Shown here one piece after another: positions 1 to 14,506 of a DNA stretch of 64,000 bases. The stretch is from assembly GCF_013375535.1 (NCBI RefSeq), contig NZ_JABXJG010000001.1:3080001-3144000 (forward strand). The letters run 5' to 3'. The notes under the pieces were generated by a model, which did not search any database, was not told where the DNA came from, and was given only the letters and a program-made list of their open reading frames with translations. This DNA is from Sphingobium sp. 15-1. GTDB lineage: Bacteria > Pseudomonadota > Alphaproteobacteria > Sphingomonadales > Sphingomonadaceae. Numbering within the stretch: position 1 is the stretch's first letter; every line of letters starts with the position of its first letter. The position numbers and the translations under genes were made by a program.

Positions 1-111
1 ATCACCTGAAAAAGCGCATGATTGTCGGGACGCAACGATTTTCCATTGCGCGCTTCCGGCAGTTGATGACAATTTCCCGCAGAAACTCGTGCACCTGAGG
101 GGAGGTAGCCG

Positions 112-2526
112 ATGTCAGGTCGCTTACGCTTGATGGAGTTTTCGTCCGCATTGCTGGTGACCAGCGCGCTGGTCTTTCCGGCTCTCGCGCAGGAACCGGC
201 GCAGCAGGCCGCGCCGCCCGCATATAGCGACGTGATCGTCGTCACCGCCCAGCGCCGCGAGGAACGGTTGCAGGACGTGCCGATCAGCATCAACGCGCTC
301 GGTCAGGCCAAGCTGGAACAGGCCAATGCCAAGGCGCTGGACGATTATGCCAAGCTGCTGCCCAGCGTCTCCATCCAGTCCTTCGGCCCCAGCCAGGCGC
401 AGGTCTTCTTCCGCGGCGTAGCGACCGGTTCCGGCGGCCCGCCGCTGCATATCGGCCCGCTGCCGACCAGCAGCACCTATGTCGACGAAATCCCGGTCAC
501 GACGATCGGCGGCATGGTCGACGTCCATCTTTACGACGTGGCGCGGATCGAGGCGCTGGCCGGGCCGCAGGGCACGCTGTTCGGCGCCAGTTCGCTGTCG
601 GGCACGCTGCGCATCATCACCAACCGTCCGGAACTGGGCAAGACGACCGGCAGCATCGACCTGCAAGTCAACAAGTTCAGCAAGGGCGACTTCGGCGGAT
701 CGGTGGAAGGCTATATCAACCTCCCGATCAGCGACAATGCCGCGCTGCGCGTCGTCGGCTTCTACGACCGGGCCGGTGGCTATATCGACAATATCCCCGG
801 CACGCGCACCTTCACGCTGGACGATAACGACCCCAGCACCAACCTCACCGTCAACAACCATGCGCTGGTCGAAAACGACTATAATGATGTCGAAACCTGG
901 GGCGGTCGCGCCGCGCTGCGCGTCGACCTGGACGACAATTGGACGGTCACGCCGCAATTTCTCTACCAGAGCCAGATCGCCCATGGCGGCTTCTTCTACG
1001 ATCCGACCAAGGGCTATCTGAACGTCACCGACTATCTGCCCAGCCGCAACAAGGACCGCTGGTGGCAGGCGGCGCTGACCATTCAGGGCAAGCTCAGCGA
1101 TTGGGATATCACCTATTCGGGCGGCTATTTCGAGCGCAAGGTCGATAATATTGCTGATTATTCCTATTATTCGGTCGCTTACGACAGCTACACCTATGTC
1201 GATGACAATGGCGTGACGCAGCCGGGCTTCACCACCTTTTTCCCGGACGCCAACGGCAATCCTATCGACCCGACGCAAACAGCGCACCAGTTCGACAAAT
1301 ATACCAAGCACACGCAGGAATTGCGCGTGAACTCGCCCACCGACAAGCCGTTCCGGCTGGCGGCGGGCATGTTCCTTCAGGTCCAGACCGACAAGATCGG
1401 GGCCGACTATCAGACGGTCGGCATCGGTTCGATCCCGACGCCGATCTGGCTCACCCCTTTCGGCACCAGCGACACGGTGTTCCTGACCCGCGTCAAGCGC
1501 AAGGACCGCGACTATGCGATGTTCACGCAGGGCGAATATGACATTGTGCCCAATGTCACGCTGATCGCGGGCATTCGCGGCTATGTGGCCCACAACACCA
1601 TCTATGGCTTTTCCGGCACCAACAGCGCCAGCAATCTTGATCCGGCCAATTGTTTCCCCACCAGCCTACCCGATGTGCCCTGCGCCAATGTGCACAAGAA
1701 GCAGGTGGAATCGGGCGTCATCTGGCGCGGCGGCATCAAATGGCAGGTATCGAGCGACATCATGCTCTACGGCACCGTTTCACGCGGCTACCGGCCGGGC
1801 GGCAACAACCGGCGGCCGGGCGTCAATCCGTTCAAATCGGACAAGCTCGACAATTTCGAACTGGGCTGGAAAAGCCGTTTCGGGCGGTTCACCTTCAACG
1901 GCGCCGCCTTCTACCAGAAATGGCGCGACCTCCAGTTCGGGCTGGTGCCGGTCGGCCAGAACGGCGTCACCAACACCTATAATGCGGGCAACGCCCGCAT
2001 CTACGGCGTGGAGGGCGACCTGTCGGCGCGCTTCGGCGGCCTTTCGCTCTCGGCCAGCGCCACCTATGTCGACGCGCAGCTCACCAGCGATTTCTGCGAA
2101 GTCGATCCGGTGACGAAGAATATCGTCTGCAACCCCGGCGTCCCGCCCGCCGCGGCCAAGGGCACGCGCTTGCCGATCATGCCGCGCTTCAAGGGTTCGG
2201 CCACGGCGCGCTATGAATGGCCGCTCGGCGCGATGACGGCCTTCGTGCAGGGATCGGTGTCGCATCAGGGCGGCACGCGCACCTTCCTGACCGACGCGGA
2301 TTATGCGGCGGTCGGGCCGACCAGACCCTTCACCACCGCCGATTTCTCGATCGGCACCCATTGGGATAGCTGGCGGATCGAGGCCTTCATCCAGAACGCC
2401 TTCAACAGCCATGGCGCGCTCGGCAAGAACACCATCTGCGCCACGGAAATCTGCGGCGCCTATGCCCGGACCTACCCGACCAAGCCGCAATTTTTCGGGC
2501 TGAAACTGGGCTATGATTTTGAGTAG
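112..2526 (+). CDS. TonB-dependent outer-membrane receptor
   Basis: A TonB-dependent receptor that imports an unknown ligand across the outer membrane using energy from TonB-ExbBD. The 804-residue protein has a signal peptide ending at about residue 26 (LAQ), then a short N-terminal segment with IVVTAQRREERLQDVPISI, typical of the TonB box and plug start in sphingomonad receptors. The plug runs to about residue 170 and the rest is a 22-strand-type barrel rich in alternating aromatics, ending in a C-terminal aromatic-rich strand. The start at 112 is supported by GGGGAGG just upstream. No transporter or regulator adjoins it, so the substrate cannot be inferred; the nearest class is the large oxidised-aromatic/sugar group of sphingomonad receptors. 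Confidence 0.9.
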   Translation: MSGRLRLMEFSSALLVTSALVFPALAQEPAQQAAPPAYSDVIVVTAQRREERLQDVPISINALGQAKLEQANAKALDDYAKLLPSVSIQSFGPSQAQVFFRGVATGSGGPPLHIGPLPTSSTYVDEIPVTTIGGMVDVHLYDVARIEALAGPQGTLFGASSLSGTLRIITNRPELGKTTGSIDLQVNKFSKGDFGGSVEGYINLPISDNAALRVVGFYDRAGGYIDNIPGTRTFTLDDNDPSTNLTVNNHALVENDYNDVETWGGRAALRVDLDDNWTVTPQFLYQSQIAHGGFFYDPTKGYLNVTDYLPSRNKDRWWQAALTIQGKLSDWDITYSGGYFERKVDNIADYSYYSVAYDSYTYVDDNGVTQPGFTTFFPDANGNPIDPTQTAHQFDKYTKHTQELRVNSPTDKPFRLAAGMFLQVQTDKIGADYQTVGIGSIPTPIWLTPFGTSDTVFLTRVKRKDRDYAMFTQGEYDIVPNVTLIAGIRGYVAHNTIYGFSGTNSASNLDPANCFPTSLPDVPCANVHKKQVESGVIWRGGIKWQVSSDIMLYGTVSRGYRPGGNNRRPGVNPFKSDKLDNFELGWKSRFGRFTFNGAAFYQKWRDLQFGLVPVGQNGVTNTYNAGNARIYGVEGDLSARFGGLSLSASATYVDAQLTSDFCEVDPVTKNIVCNPGVPPAAAKGTRLPIMPRFKGSATARYEWPLGAMTAFVQGSVSHQGGTRTFLTDADYAAVGPTRPFTTADFSIGTHWDSWRIEAFIQNAFNSHGALGKNTICATEICGAYARTYPTKPQFFGLKLGYDFE

Positions 2527-2543
2527 CGCCTGACTCATATGTG

Positions 2544-2625
2544 ACACCCGTTCGTTTCGAGCGAAGTCGAGAAACACTGGCACTGCACCTCCCGTTTCTC
2601 GACTTCGCTCGAAACGAACGGGTGT
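2544..2625. repeat. Perfect intergenic inverted repeat
   Basis: Two 32-base perfect arms (2544-2575 and 2594-2625) flank an 18-base loop, between two convergent genes. The core TTTCGAGCGAAGTCGAGAAA is a common sphingomonad intergenic palindrome. It probably acts as a bidirectional transcription stop or an RNA-stabilising hairpin for both neighbours. Confidence 0.85.
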
Positions 2626-2637
2626 ATGTGCGTATTC

Positions 2638-3524
2638 CTAAACCCCTTCCTCCTCCGGCATGACGTCCACCATCACCTGCACATTCTGCCCGGAGCCACC
2701 CACGAACAGCCCATCCATCGGCGCGACGTCCGCATAATCCCGCCCCATGGCGACGAACAAATGCCCGTCCCCGGTAATCACCCCATTGGTCGGATCGAAG
2801 CCGATCCACCCCCGCGTCGGCCCGCACCACAGCATCACCCAGGCGTGCATCGCGTCCGCACCGACCAGCCGCGCCATGCCCGGCGGCGGATCGGTGCGCA
2901 AATAACCGCTCACATAGGCGGCAGGCAGCCCGAACCAGCGCAGCGCCGCCACCATCACATGGGCAAAGTCCTGACACACCCCATGGCGCGCTGCAAAGGC
3001 CTCCGCCACTGGCGTCGCCGCATCGGTTGCCCCGCTCACATAGGCGAATTCGCTCTTGATCCGCTGCGCCAGCGCCAGCGCCGCCCCGACAATCGGCCGC
3101 TCAGCAACAAGTAAATCCGCCGCCCAGGCCCCGATCTCCGCCGCCAACGGCACACGCGGCGAGGCGTAAAGATAATGCGCCGATCCCGCCGGTCCCATAT
3201 CCCGCGCCGCCAAAGCCGCCTCCGCCACTGCGCCGACGGCCGGATCGTCCTCCTGCGGCTCGATGGGCGGCCCGACCTGCACCCCGGCGCGAAAGCTGCT
3301 GTCGATGCTGATCCGGTGCAGCGGACTGTCGATCTCCAGCCGGGCGACATTGACCGGCCACGCCCCCGGCCGCGATTCGATGGAGGCAGGCGCGGGATCG
3401 ACCGCCAGATGATAGTCCGACGTCCACTGTCCCGGCCATGGCGCGGGCCGCAGCCGCAGGTTGAAGCGCGCCAGTTGCACCGGCGCATCATAATGCACGA
3501 TGGTCTGATGCCGGATGCGGTAGA

Positions 3525-3528
<4 letters not shown>
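2638..3528 (-). CDS. Transglutaminase-like cysteine protease/transferase
   Basis: A 296-residue stand-alone transglutaminase-fold protein. Residues 1-90 match the usual N-terminal beta-rich domain and the catalytic core follows, with Cys185 (GVCQDF), His228 (AMHAWV) and Asp245 (FDPTNG) forming the expected triad. It lacks a signal peptide and is probably cytoplasmic. It is the last gene of a three-gene unit; its ATG overlaps the stop of the upstream ATP-grasp gene by four bases, which implies translational coupling. In the published genomic-context work on ATP-grasp amidoligases such genes are predicted to cleave or transfer the isopeptides made by their partners. The substrate is unknown. 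Confidence 0.9.
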
Positions 3529-9337
<5,809 letters not shown>

Positions 9338-9402
9338 CTACCCCCTGCTGCAATGCAATATGGAATCGTTTCGGCGGTAAAGAAACTGGCGTTTCCCACC
9401 TT

Positions 9403-9494
9403 CGTCACCCCCGGCTTGACCCGGGGTCCCGCTGCCTTGGACTAGGCGCAGACGAGAGAAGAAAGCGGGACCCCGGGTCAAGCCCGGGGTGACG
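9403..9494. repeat. Intergenic inverted repeat, CCCGGG type
   Basis: Arms 9403-9433 and 9464-9494 (31 bases, one mismatch) flank a 30-base spacer. The same core recurs at 15681-15762. It lies between the DUF2126 gene start and the end of the DUF488 gene and probably forms a long hairpin in read-through transcripts. Confidence 0.85.
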
Positions 9495-9533
9495 ATGAGG
9501 CATGTCTTTGGCCACACCAATCATCCCCAAACC

Positions 9534-9965
9534 TCAAGGCACCAAATCCACCCGCTCCGCATCCGGCATGACCGCATCGATCAGCAACGACCGGTGACAA
9601 GCCGTCGCATCCCGCTCGAAGCACAAAACCGCCACTGCCTGCTCCTCCGCCATCTCCAGCAGTTGCGCCGCCTGCACCATCGCCTCGGGCAGCTCCAACT
9701 GCCCCGCATAGATTTCCGCCAGCCGCTGATGCTGCCCCTTGCGCGCAGCCTCCCGCCCGGCGGCGGGCGTGCCCAGCGCCTTCAACCCGACATAGTCGAT
9801 CCCCGCCTTCCGCAGCCCGGCGGCAAGGATATTCTTGGAAAAGCCCGGCCGCCGCGACAAGGGCACCGCGCGCACATCGGTCAACATCGTCACGCCCGCC
9901 GCCCGCAAGGCCGCGATCACCTCGTCCTGCGTGGCGCCCTCATAGCCGATGGTAAAGATTCGCAT
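9534..9965 (-). CDS. DUF488 family protein
   Basis: A 143-residue small soluble protein of the DUF488 family. The family signature is seen in the N-terminal FTIGYEG, in DVRAVPLSRRPGFS near residues 30-44, and in a C-terminal VLCFE..ATACHRSLL stretch carrying the conserved Cys and His. The family is of unknown biochemical function, with a fold suggesting a nucleic-acid or nucleotide related activity. It is followed by a repeat and preceded by a 53-base gap with a short hairpin; it is not obviously in an operon with ung. Confidence 0.85.
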   Translation of the reverse strand: MRIFTIGYEGATQDEVIAALRAAGVTMLTDVRAVPLSRRPGFSKNILAAGLRKAGIDYVGLKALGTPAAGREAARKGQHQRLAEIYAGQLELPEAMVQAAQLLEMAEEQAVAVLCFERDATACHRSLLIDAVMPDAERVDLVP

Positions 9966-9983
9966 GCCCGACAGACTATCGTG

Positions 9984-10001
9984 TTCCTGCCTGCGCAGGA
10001 A
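9984..10001. repeat. Short hairpin, GCAGGA-type repeat remnant
   Basis: TTCCTG and CAGGAA flank a six-base loop. The sequence matches the core of the larger palindromes at 20102-20188 and 54280-54366, so this is probably a reduced copy of that intergenic repeat family. Confidence 0.5.
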
Positions 10002-10018
10002 TACGCGGCGGCAAAACG

Positions 10019-10282
10019 CTACTCGTCCCCCTCGGCCCGCTCCATCATCTCCATGAAATCCCGCGCCGCATCCCGGTCCGCCGGATCATCGAACGCCTCG
10101 TCCAGATCGGGCGCCGCACCCAGCAGGAACATCAGCGACCACAGCGCAAAGCGCCGCCGCCCGTCCGTCTCCAGCCCGAAATCCACCCGCATGCGCTCGA
10201 TCCCGGCATCCAAGGCATCGGGCGTCAGCGCTTCCAATTCCCGAACCCCGAAATAGCGGTGCAACTGATCGTCGAAATTCAT
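10019..10282 (-). CDS. Small acidic hypothetical protein coupled to ung
   Basis: An 87-residue protein starting [11 protein letters not shown]. The start codon overlaps the last codon and stop of ung (ATGA), which decides the start and indicates translational coupling. It is acidic and helical, with the hydrophobic stretch [10 protein letters not shown] and repeated Asp/Glu near the C terminus. I do not recognise a named family. Its position suggests co-expression with uracil-DNA glycosylase, but nothing in the sequence shows a repair function. Confidence 0.75.
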   Translation of the reverse strand: MNFDDQLHRYFGVRELEALTPDALDAGIERMRVDFGLETDGRRRFALWSLMFLLGAAPDLDEAFDDPADRDAARDFMEMMERAEGDE

Positions 10283-10977
10283 GCCGCCGCCACCGTCTCC
10301 GGCAATCCCCAATCGATCGCCCCGCGCCCTTTCTCCTCCAGAAAGGCGTTGGCCTGCGAAAAATGCCTGCACCCCAGAAACCCGTTATGAGCCGAAAGAG
10401 GGGAGGGGTGCGCCGCCTTCAGCACCAGATGCCGCGTCCGGTCGACAAACTCCGCCTTGCGCTGCGCATAGGCGCCCCACAGCAGGAACACCACCGGCTC
10501 GCTCTGCTGGTTGACCAGCCGGATGATCGCGTCGGTGAATTGCTCCCAGCCCCTTTTCTGATGCGAAGCCGCCTTGCCCATCTCCACCGTCAGCACGCTG
10601 TTCAGCAGCAGCACGCCCTGCCGCGCCCAATGCTCCAGGAAACCGTGGCGGCGTGGCGTCAGCCCCAGGTCGCTCTGCAATTCCTTGTAGATATTGACCA
10701 GCGACGGCGGCGTCCGCACCCCCGGCTTCACCGAAAAGCACAGCCCATGCGCCTGCCCCTCGCCATGATAGGGGTCTTGCCCCAGCACCACCACCTTCAC
10801 CTTGTCCAGCGGCGTCAGGTCCAGCGCTCGGAAATATTCGCTGCCCTTGGGGAAGATGCGTTTGCCCTGCGCCTTCTCCTCCTGCAGAAAGCGTTTCAGC
10901 CCCTGCATATAGGCGCTTTCAAATTCCCCGAGCAGCGGCGCGCGCCAGCTCTCGTCCAGCTTGATCGTATCGCTCAT
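10279..10977 (-). CDS. ung: Uracil-DNA glycosylase, family 1
   Basis: A 232-residue enzyme that removes uracil from DNA, the first step of base-excision repair. The catalytic water-activating loop [13 protein letters not shown] and the C-terminal HPSPLSAH motif with the catalytic histidine are intact; LLLNSVLTV supplies the uracil-binding strand. I chose the ATG at 10977 because [11 protein letters not shown] is the usual family start; the frame stays open upstream but without family similarity. The stop overlaps the start of a small acidic gene. The gene is divergent from the beta-lactamase-like gene. Confidence 0.95.
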   Translation of the reverse strand: MSDTIKLDESWRAPLLGEFESAYMQGLKRFLQEEKAQGKRIFPKGSEYFRALDLTPLDKVKVVVLGQDPYHGEGQAHGLCFSVKPGVRTPPSLVNIYKELQSDLGLTPRRHGFLEHWARQGVLLLNSVLTVEMGKAASHQKRGWEQFTDAIIRLVNQQSEPVVFLLWGAYAQRKAEFVDRTRHLVLKAAHPSPLSAHNGFLGCRHFSQANAFLEEKGRGAIDWGLPETVAAA

Positions 10978-11056
10978 GGCCCGGCGTGATGAACCGCCGG
11001 GCGAGCCGCTGTCAACAAGGCTTGCCTGACGCGCGCGAATCGGGAAAAGGAAAGGG

Positions 11057-12028
11057 ATGCCGCGCCTTCGTACCAAGCTGATCGCCTTCATGGGTCTGTT
11101 CCTGGCCCCGTTGCCCACCGCCGACGCCTTCGGGCCAACGCCGAACCCGGTCCAACACAGCGCCGAATCCCGCCTGATGGCCGAATTCGCTCGCTTTGCC
11201 ACCCTGACCGACGGCACGGTCGGCATCGCCGTCCGCGACCTCGGCACCGGGGAGACGCTGGCTTATAATGGCGACACGCTGTTCCCGATGGCTAGCACCT
11301 ACAAGGTGGCGGTCGCGGCCAAGATCCTCTCGCTGCTCGACGCGGGCAGCCTCAGCCTCGACGAACCGCTCCTCCGCCTCGGCCGCCCGCTGCCGGTGCG
11401 CACCCTGCTGGAGATGAGCCTGACGCTCAGCGACAATGAGGCGACCGACGCGCTGGTCGCCCGCGCCGGCGGCCCGCTCGCGGTCAACGACTGGCTCCAT
11501 GCCGCCGGGATCAGGAATCTGCGCGTCGACAGCAACACCCGCGACCTGCTGGCCCGCGCCAAGGTGACCGGCGCTGGCTTCGGGGATGAAGCGGCGATGG
11601 AATCGGGCCTCTCCGCCAGCCAGCGCGACGCCCGCGACATGCCCAATATCGGTTTCGCCGCCGATCCCCGCGACACCGCCACGCCGCGCGCGATGGACGA
11701 CCTGCTCGCCGCGATTCGCCTGGGCAAGCTGCTGAAGCCCCAGACGACCGCGCTGATGCTGTCGATCATGGAACGGTGCAAGACCGGCAAGGCCCGGCTG
11801 CGCGCCATGCTGCCCCCCGGCACCCGCATCGCGCACAAGACCGGGACGCTGAACGGCCTGGGCAATGACGCGGGTATCGTCACTTTGCCCGATGGCCGCA
11901 TGTTCGTCATTTCGGTTTTCGTGATGAAGGATTATAAGGGCCATGAGATGCGCGACCGCATCATGGCCGAAGCGGCGCGGGCCGCTTATGATTATTTCCT
12001 GTTCGCCCCCGATCGGCACACGGCCTGA
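11057..12028 (+). CDS. Class A beta-lactamase-like serine hydrolase, atypical omega region
   Basis: A 323-residue secreted protein with a signal peptide (cleavage near residue 24, ADA). Class A hallmarks are present: STYK at 80-83, SDN at 125-127 and HKTGTLNG at 260-267. DPRDT at 203-207 matches the omega-loop end. However SDN to that Asp spans 76 residues against about 44 in TEM-type enzymes, and no ExxLN motif with the general-base glutamate can be placed. It may hydrolyse beta-lactams poorly, use another base, or be a penicillin-binding-type hydrolase. No ampR-like regulator is adjacent. Confidence 0.85.
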   Translation: MPRLRTKLIAFMGLFLAPLPTADAFGPTPNPVQHSAESRLMAEFARFATLTDGTVGIAVRDLGTGETLAYNGDTLFPMASTYKVAVAAKILSLLDAGSLSLDEPLLRLGRPLPVRTLLEMSLTLSDNEATDALVARAGGPLAVNDWLHAAGIRNLRVDSNTRDLLARAKVTGAGFGDEAAMESGLSASQRDARDMPNIGFAADPRDTATPRAMDDLLAAIRLGKLLKPQTTALMLSIMERCKTGKARLRAMLPPGTRIAHKTGTLNGLGNDAGIVTLPDGRMFVISVFVMKDYKGHEMRDRIMAEAARAAYDYFLFAPDRHTA

Positions 12029-12091
12029 CGCATCCACCTTAACTTCGATCACCTTTCCCGTTAGCCTGCAAAGGCAAGAAGGAGGGGGGCT

Positions 12092-12457
12092 ATGGACGGC
12101 AAGGCGGCATTCCAGGACTTCTGGCCCTATTATCTTCAGGAACATGCCCATGCGGGCACGCGGGCGATGCACTATGCGGGCACCAGCCTGGTCGTGCTGC
12201 TGCTCGCCGCGCTGCCGGTGGCGGGAAGCTGGTGGATGGTCCCCGCGCTGCCGCTGGCGGGCTATGGCTTCGCCTGGGTCGGCCACAGCCTGATCGAACA
12301 TAACCGCCCCGCGACCTTCCGCTACCCGCTCTGGTCGCTGCGCGCCGACTTCGTTATGTGGTTCCGCTTTCTGACAGGAAAAATGGGCCGCGACCTCAAA
12401 CGCGCCGGCGTCCGCCCCGACGGCACCATCGACCCGAACCTCCGCCGCGAACTCTAA
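12092..12457 (+). CDS. Mpo1-like (DUF962) membrane protein
   Basis: A 121-residue protein of the DUF962/Mpo1-like family. The conserved N terminus FWPYYLQEHAHAGTRAMHYAGT and the later GHSLIEHNRPATF stretch carry the His residues that in yeast Mpo1 coordinate iron for alpha-oxidation of 2-hydroxy fatty acids. Two hydrophobic segments lie between them (about 33-50 and 55-68). Sphingomonads make 2-hydroxy-fatty-acid sphingolipids, so a lipid role is attractive but is inference. A GGAGG-type ribosome site (AAGGAGGGG) precedes the ATG. Confidence 0.85.
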   Translation: MDGKAAFQDFWPYYLQEHAHAGTRAMHYAGTSLVVLLLAALPVAGSWWMVPALPLAGYGFAWVGHSLIEHNRPATFRYPLWSLRADFVMWFRFLTGKMGRDLKRAGVRPDGTIDPNLRREL

Positions 12458-12459
12458 AA

Positions 12460-12567
12460 TCCCCCCATCGCAGATGGGGAAGGGGACCGCCGCCAAAGGC
12501 GGTGGTGGAGGGGAAATGCGCAACTTTCACCCAATATCCCTACGCTTCGCGCAGGGAGGATTAAGCA
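12460..12567. repeat. Mosaic intergenic repeat (CCCCATC.. / GGAGGATT type)
   Basis: Contains CCCCATCGCAGATGGGG, a GCCGCC..GGCGG hairpin, GGTGGAGGGG and a terminal CGCGCAGGGAGGATT. The same blocks in the same order recur at 18351-18512 and 58731-58885, so this is one member of a modular sphingomonad intergenic element. Confidence 0.65.
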
Positions 12568-12612
12568 GCTCCGCTTGACCCCCACCGCCGCTCTGCCAAA
12601 AGGGGGGCCGCA

Positions 12613-13668
12613 ATGGCCCTCACCGCGCAATTCACCCGCCTGCCCGACCTCGCGAGCCTGGCCCCCCGCTGGCAGGCGCTGGAGTCCCGCGCCGCCGCCA
12701 GCTTCTTCCTCGGCTGGACCTGGACCGGCGCCTGGCTGGAAAGCTATGCCGTCCACCCCGAACTGCTCGCCGTCACCGACCCCCAAGGTCAGGACGTCGC
12801 GCTCGCCCTGTTCGGCCACGCCATGCAGCCCCGCCTGCTGGGCCGCAGCGCCACGCTATCGCTCAACCAGTCCGGCGACCCCAGCGCCGACCGCCCCTTC
12901 ATCGAATATAACGGCCTGCTGGTCGCAAAGGGCGGGGAAGGGGAGGCGACCCAGGCCGTCCTCAAGGCCCTGCAAAGCCGCAACGACTGGCGCACCCTGC
13001 GCCTCGGCGGCATCGCCCCCAACTCGCCGCTCCTGACAATCCCCGCCCGCCGCAAGACCCGCCTCGACCGCTCCCCGGTCTATCAGGTCGATCTCGAAGC
13101 CGTCCGCTCCGCCGACTATCTGTCGCTGCTCAGTGCCAACAGCCGCAGCCAGATCCGCCGTGCCCTGAAAGACCATGACGGCACGCTCCCGGCCATCGCC
13201 AAAGCCACCCCAGCCGACATAGAATCCTGGCTCACCGAAATGCAGGCCCTCAACACCGGCCGCCATGCCGACAACGCCTGGGACGACACCGCCTTCCGCC
13301 GCTTCGCCGCCACCCTCGCAACCCGAAGCGAAAAGGTCGAACTCCTCCGCTTCACCGACGGCGGCGGCACAGTCGGCCTGCTCCTCAACTTCCTCCACGA
13401 CGGCATAGCGATGAACTACCAGTCCGCCTTCGCCGCCCCCCGCACGACGAAGGACAAGCCCGGCCTGCTCTGCCACGCCGCCGCCGTCGACCACTACGCC
13501 GCCCGCGGCCTCACGCTCTACTCTCTGCTAGCCGGCAAGGACCGCTACAAGCAAAGCCTCGCCACCCGCGAGGAAGCTCTGGAATGGTGGCAGATCGACC
13601 GCTTCAGCCCCCGCCTCGAAGCCGAAGCCGCCTTGCGCAAAATCCTCAGACGCCCAGCTTCCGCATGA
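12613..13668 (+). CDS. FemAB/BioF2-like GNAT acyltransferase
   Basis: A 351-residue soluble protein of the FemAB/BioF2-like (CelD-type) N-acyltransferase group. The N-terminal half has FFLGWTWTGAWLE, the usual opening of the domain; the C-terminal half contains SRSQIRRALKDH and a GLLLNF..GIAMNYQSAF stretch typical of the acyl-CoA-binding core, then SLLAGKDRYKQSL. The acyl donor and acceptor are unknown; relatives act in exopolysaccharide or peptidoglycan modification. Its 3' end overlaps the convergent cupin gene by 23 bases. A second paralogous acyltransferase lies two genes away. Confidence 0.85.
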   Translation: MALTAQFTRLPDLASLAPRWQALESRAAASFFLGWTWTGAWLESYAVHPELLAVTDPQGQDVALALFGHAMQPRLLGRSATLSLNQSGDPSADRPFIEYNGLLVAKGGEGEATQAVLKALQSRNDWRTLRLGGIAPNSPLLTIPARRKTRLDRSPVYQVDLEAVRSADYLSLLSANSRSQIRRALKDHDGTLPAIAKATPADIESWLTEMQALNTGRHADNAWDDTAFRRFAATLATRSEKVELLRFTDGGGTVGLLLNFLHDGIAMNYQSAFAAPRTTKDKPGLLCHAAAVDHYAARGLTLYSLLAGKDRYKQSLATREEALEWWQIDRFSPRLEAEAALRKILRRPASA

Positions 13669-14506
13669 TCCGATAGGCGATCCGCCGCGCGCCCTGAGCC
13701 TCCGGCCGCGTGCCGATCCGTCCGACCGGCAGCCCGCGCCGCCGCAGCAACGCGTTCAGACTGTGCAACTCGCCCTCCGCCACGCTCCGCTCCGACCGCC
13801 AGGTCACGGACAGGCTCACCGAAACGACAGGGCCATTCTCCACGAAATGCGGCGCCTTCACCGGCACATGGATCGCATCCCCCGGCAACAGCGTCACCGC
13901 CATGCCCCGCTCGCGAAACCCGTCCCGCCAGTCCAGATTGCGATGCCCGCCCGCATGAAAAGCCTCGCTCTGCACCGCCGGCACCAGTTCCTCGTCCCCC
14001 GCCGGAAAGACCGTCATGACCTTCTCCCCCCGGATCTGGAGCAGGATATTATGCTCCGGGTCCATGTGGAACGGCGTCACGCTGCCGGGCGAGGACAGGA
14101 AGATGAACGCCTCCCGATGCAGCATCGGCCCGGTCTCCCGCTCCACCAGCGGCGCCAGCTCCGCCAGCGCCCGGTCGAGCAACGCGCCATAATCGGCATC
14201 CCGCTCGACATTCTTGAGCACCGCCCAACTGCCGTTGGTCTCTATGGTCCGGATCGTCTCGCCCAGCGTCAGCCCATTTGAAGGCGTATCCTCCGCCCGC
14301 ACCCCCAAAGGCAGCTTCCCCAGATTATACTCGACCGAAGCAGCAGGCATCCGCTCCGCCAACCCGGCCAAGGCCTCCAGCGTCAGCAGTTCATGCCCCG
14401 CCAGCCCATGCCGCAATGGCGCCGCCCTATCCGGATAAGCCGCCGCAAAAGCCGCCCGCGCCTCTTCCGGAAACACCGCCGCCTCAATAGCGCTCACCGC
14501 GTTCAT
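13646..14506 (-). CDS. JmjC/cupin-like oxygenase domain protein
   Basis: A 286-residue cupin-like protein. The metal-binding HxD of the JmjC type is seen at His147-Asp149 (TPFHMDPEHN) with a later His at about 213 or 220 (IHVPVKAPHFV), consistent with a Fe(II)/2-oxoglutarate hydroxylase fold. The start at 14506 was chosen because it overlaps the stop of the upstream acyltransferase by ATGA. It is therefore co-translated with that enzyme. The substrate is unknown; protein or small-molecule hydroxylation are both possible, and such proteins are often annotated only as cupin-like or as transcriptional regulators. Confidence 0.85.
   Translation of the reverse strand: MNAVSAIEAAVFPEEARAAFAAAYPDRAAPLRHGLAGHELLTLEALAGLAERMPAASVEYNLGKLPLGVRAEDTPSNGLTLGETIRTIETNGSWAVLKNVERDADYGALLDRALAELAPLVERETGPMLHREAFIFLSSPGSVTPFHMDPEHNILLQIRGEKVMTVFPAGDEELVPAVQSEAFHAGGHRNLDWRDGFRERGMAVTLLPGDAIHVPVKAPHFVENGPVVSVSLSVTWRSERSVAEGELHSLNALLRRRGLPVGRIGTRPEAQGARRIAYRIMRKLGV

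Noticed and set aside
2544..2625. Transposon ends
   Set aside because: Arms enclose only 18 bases and there is no transposase; fits a palindromic intergenic repeat.
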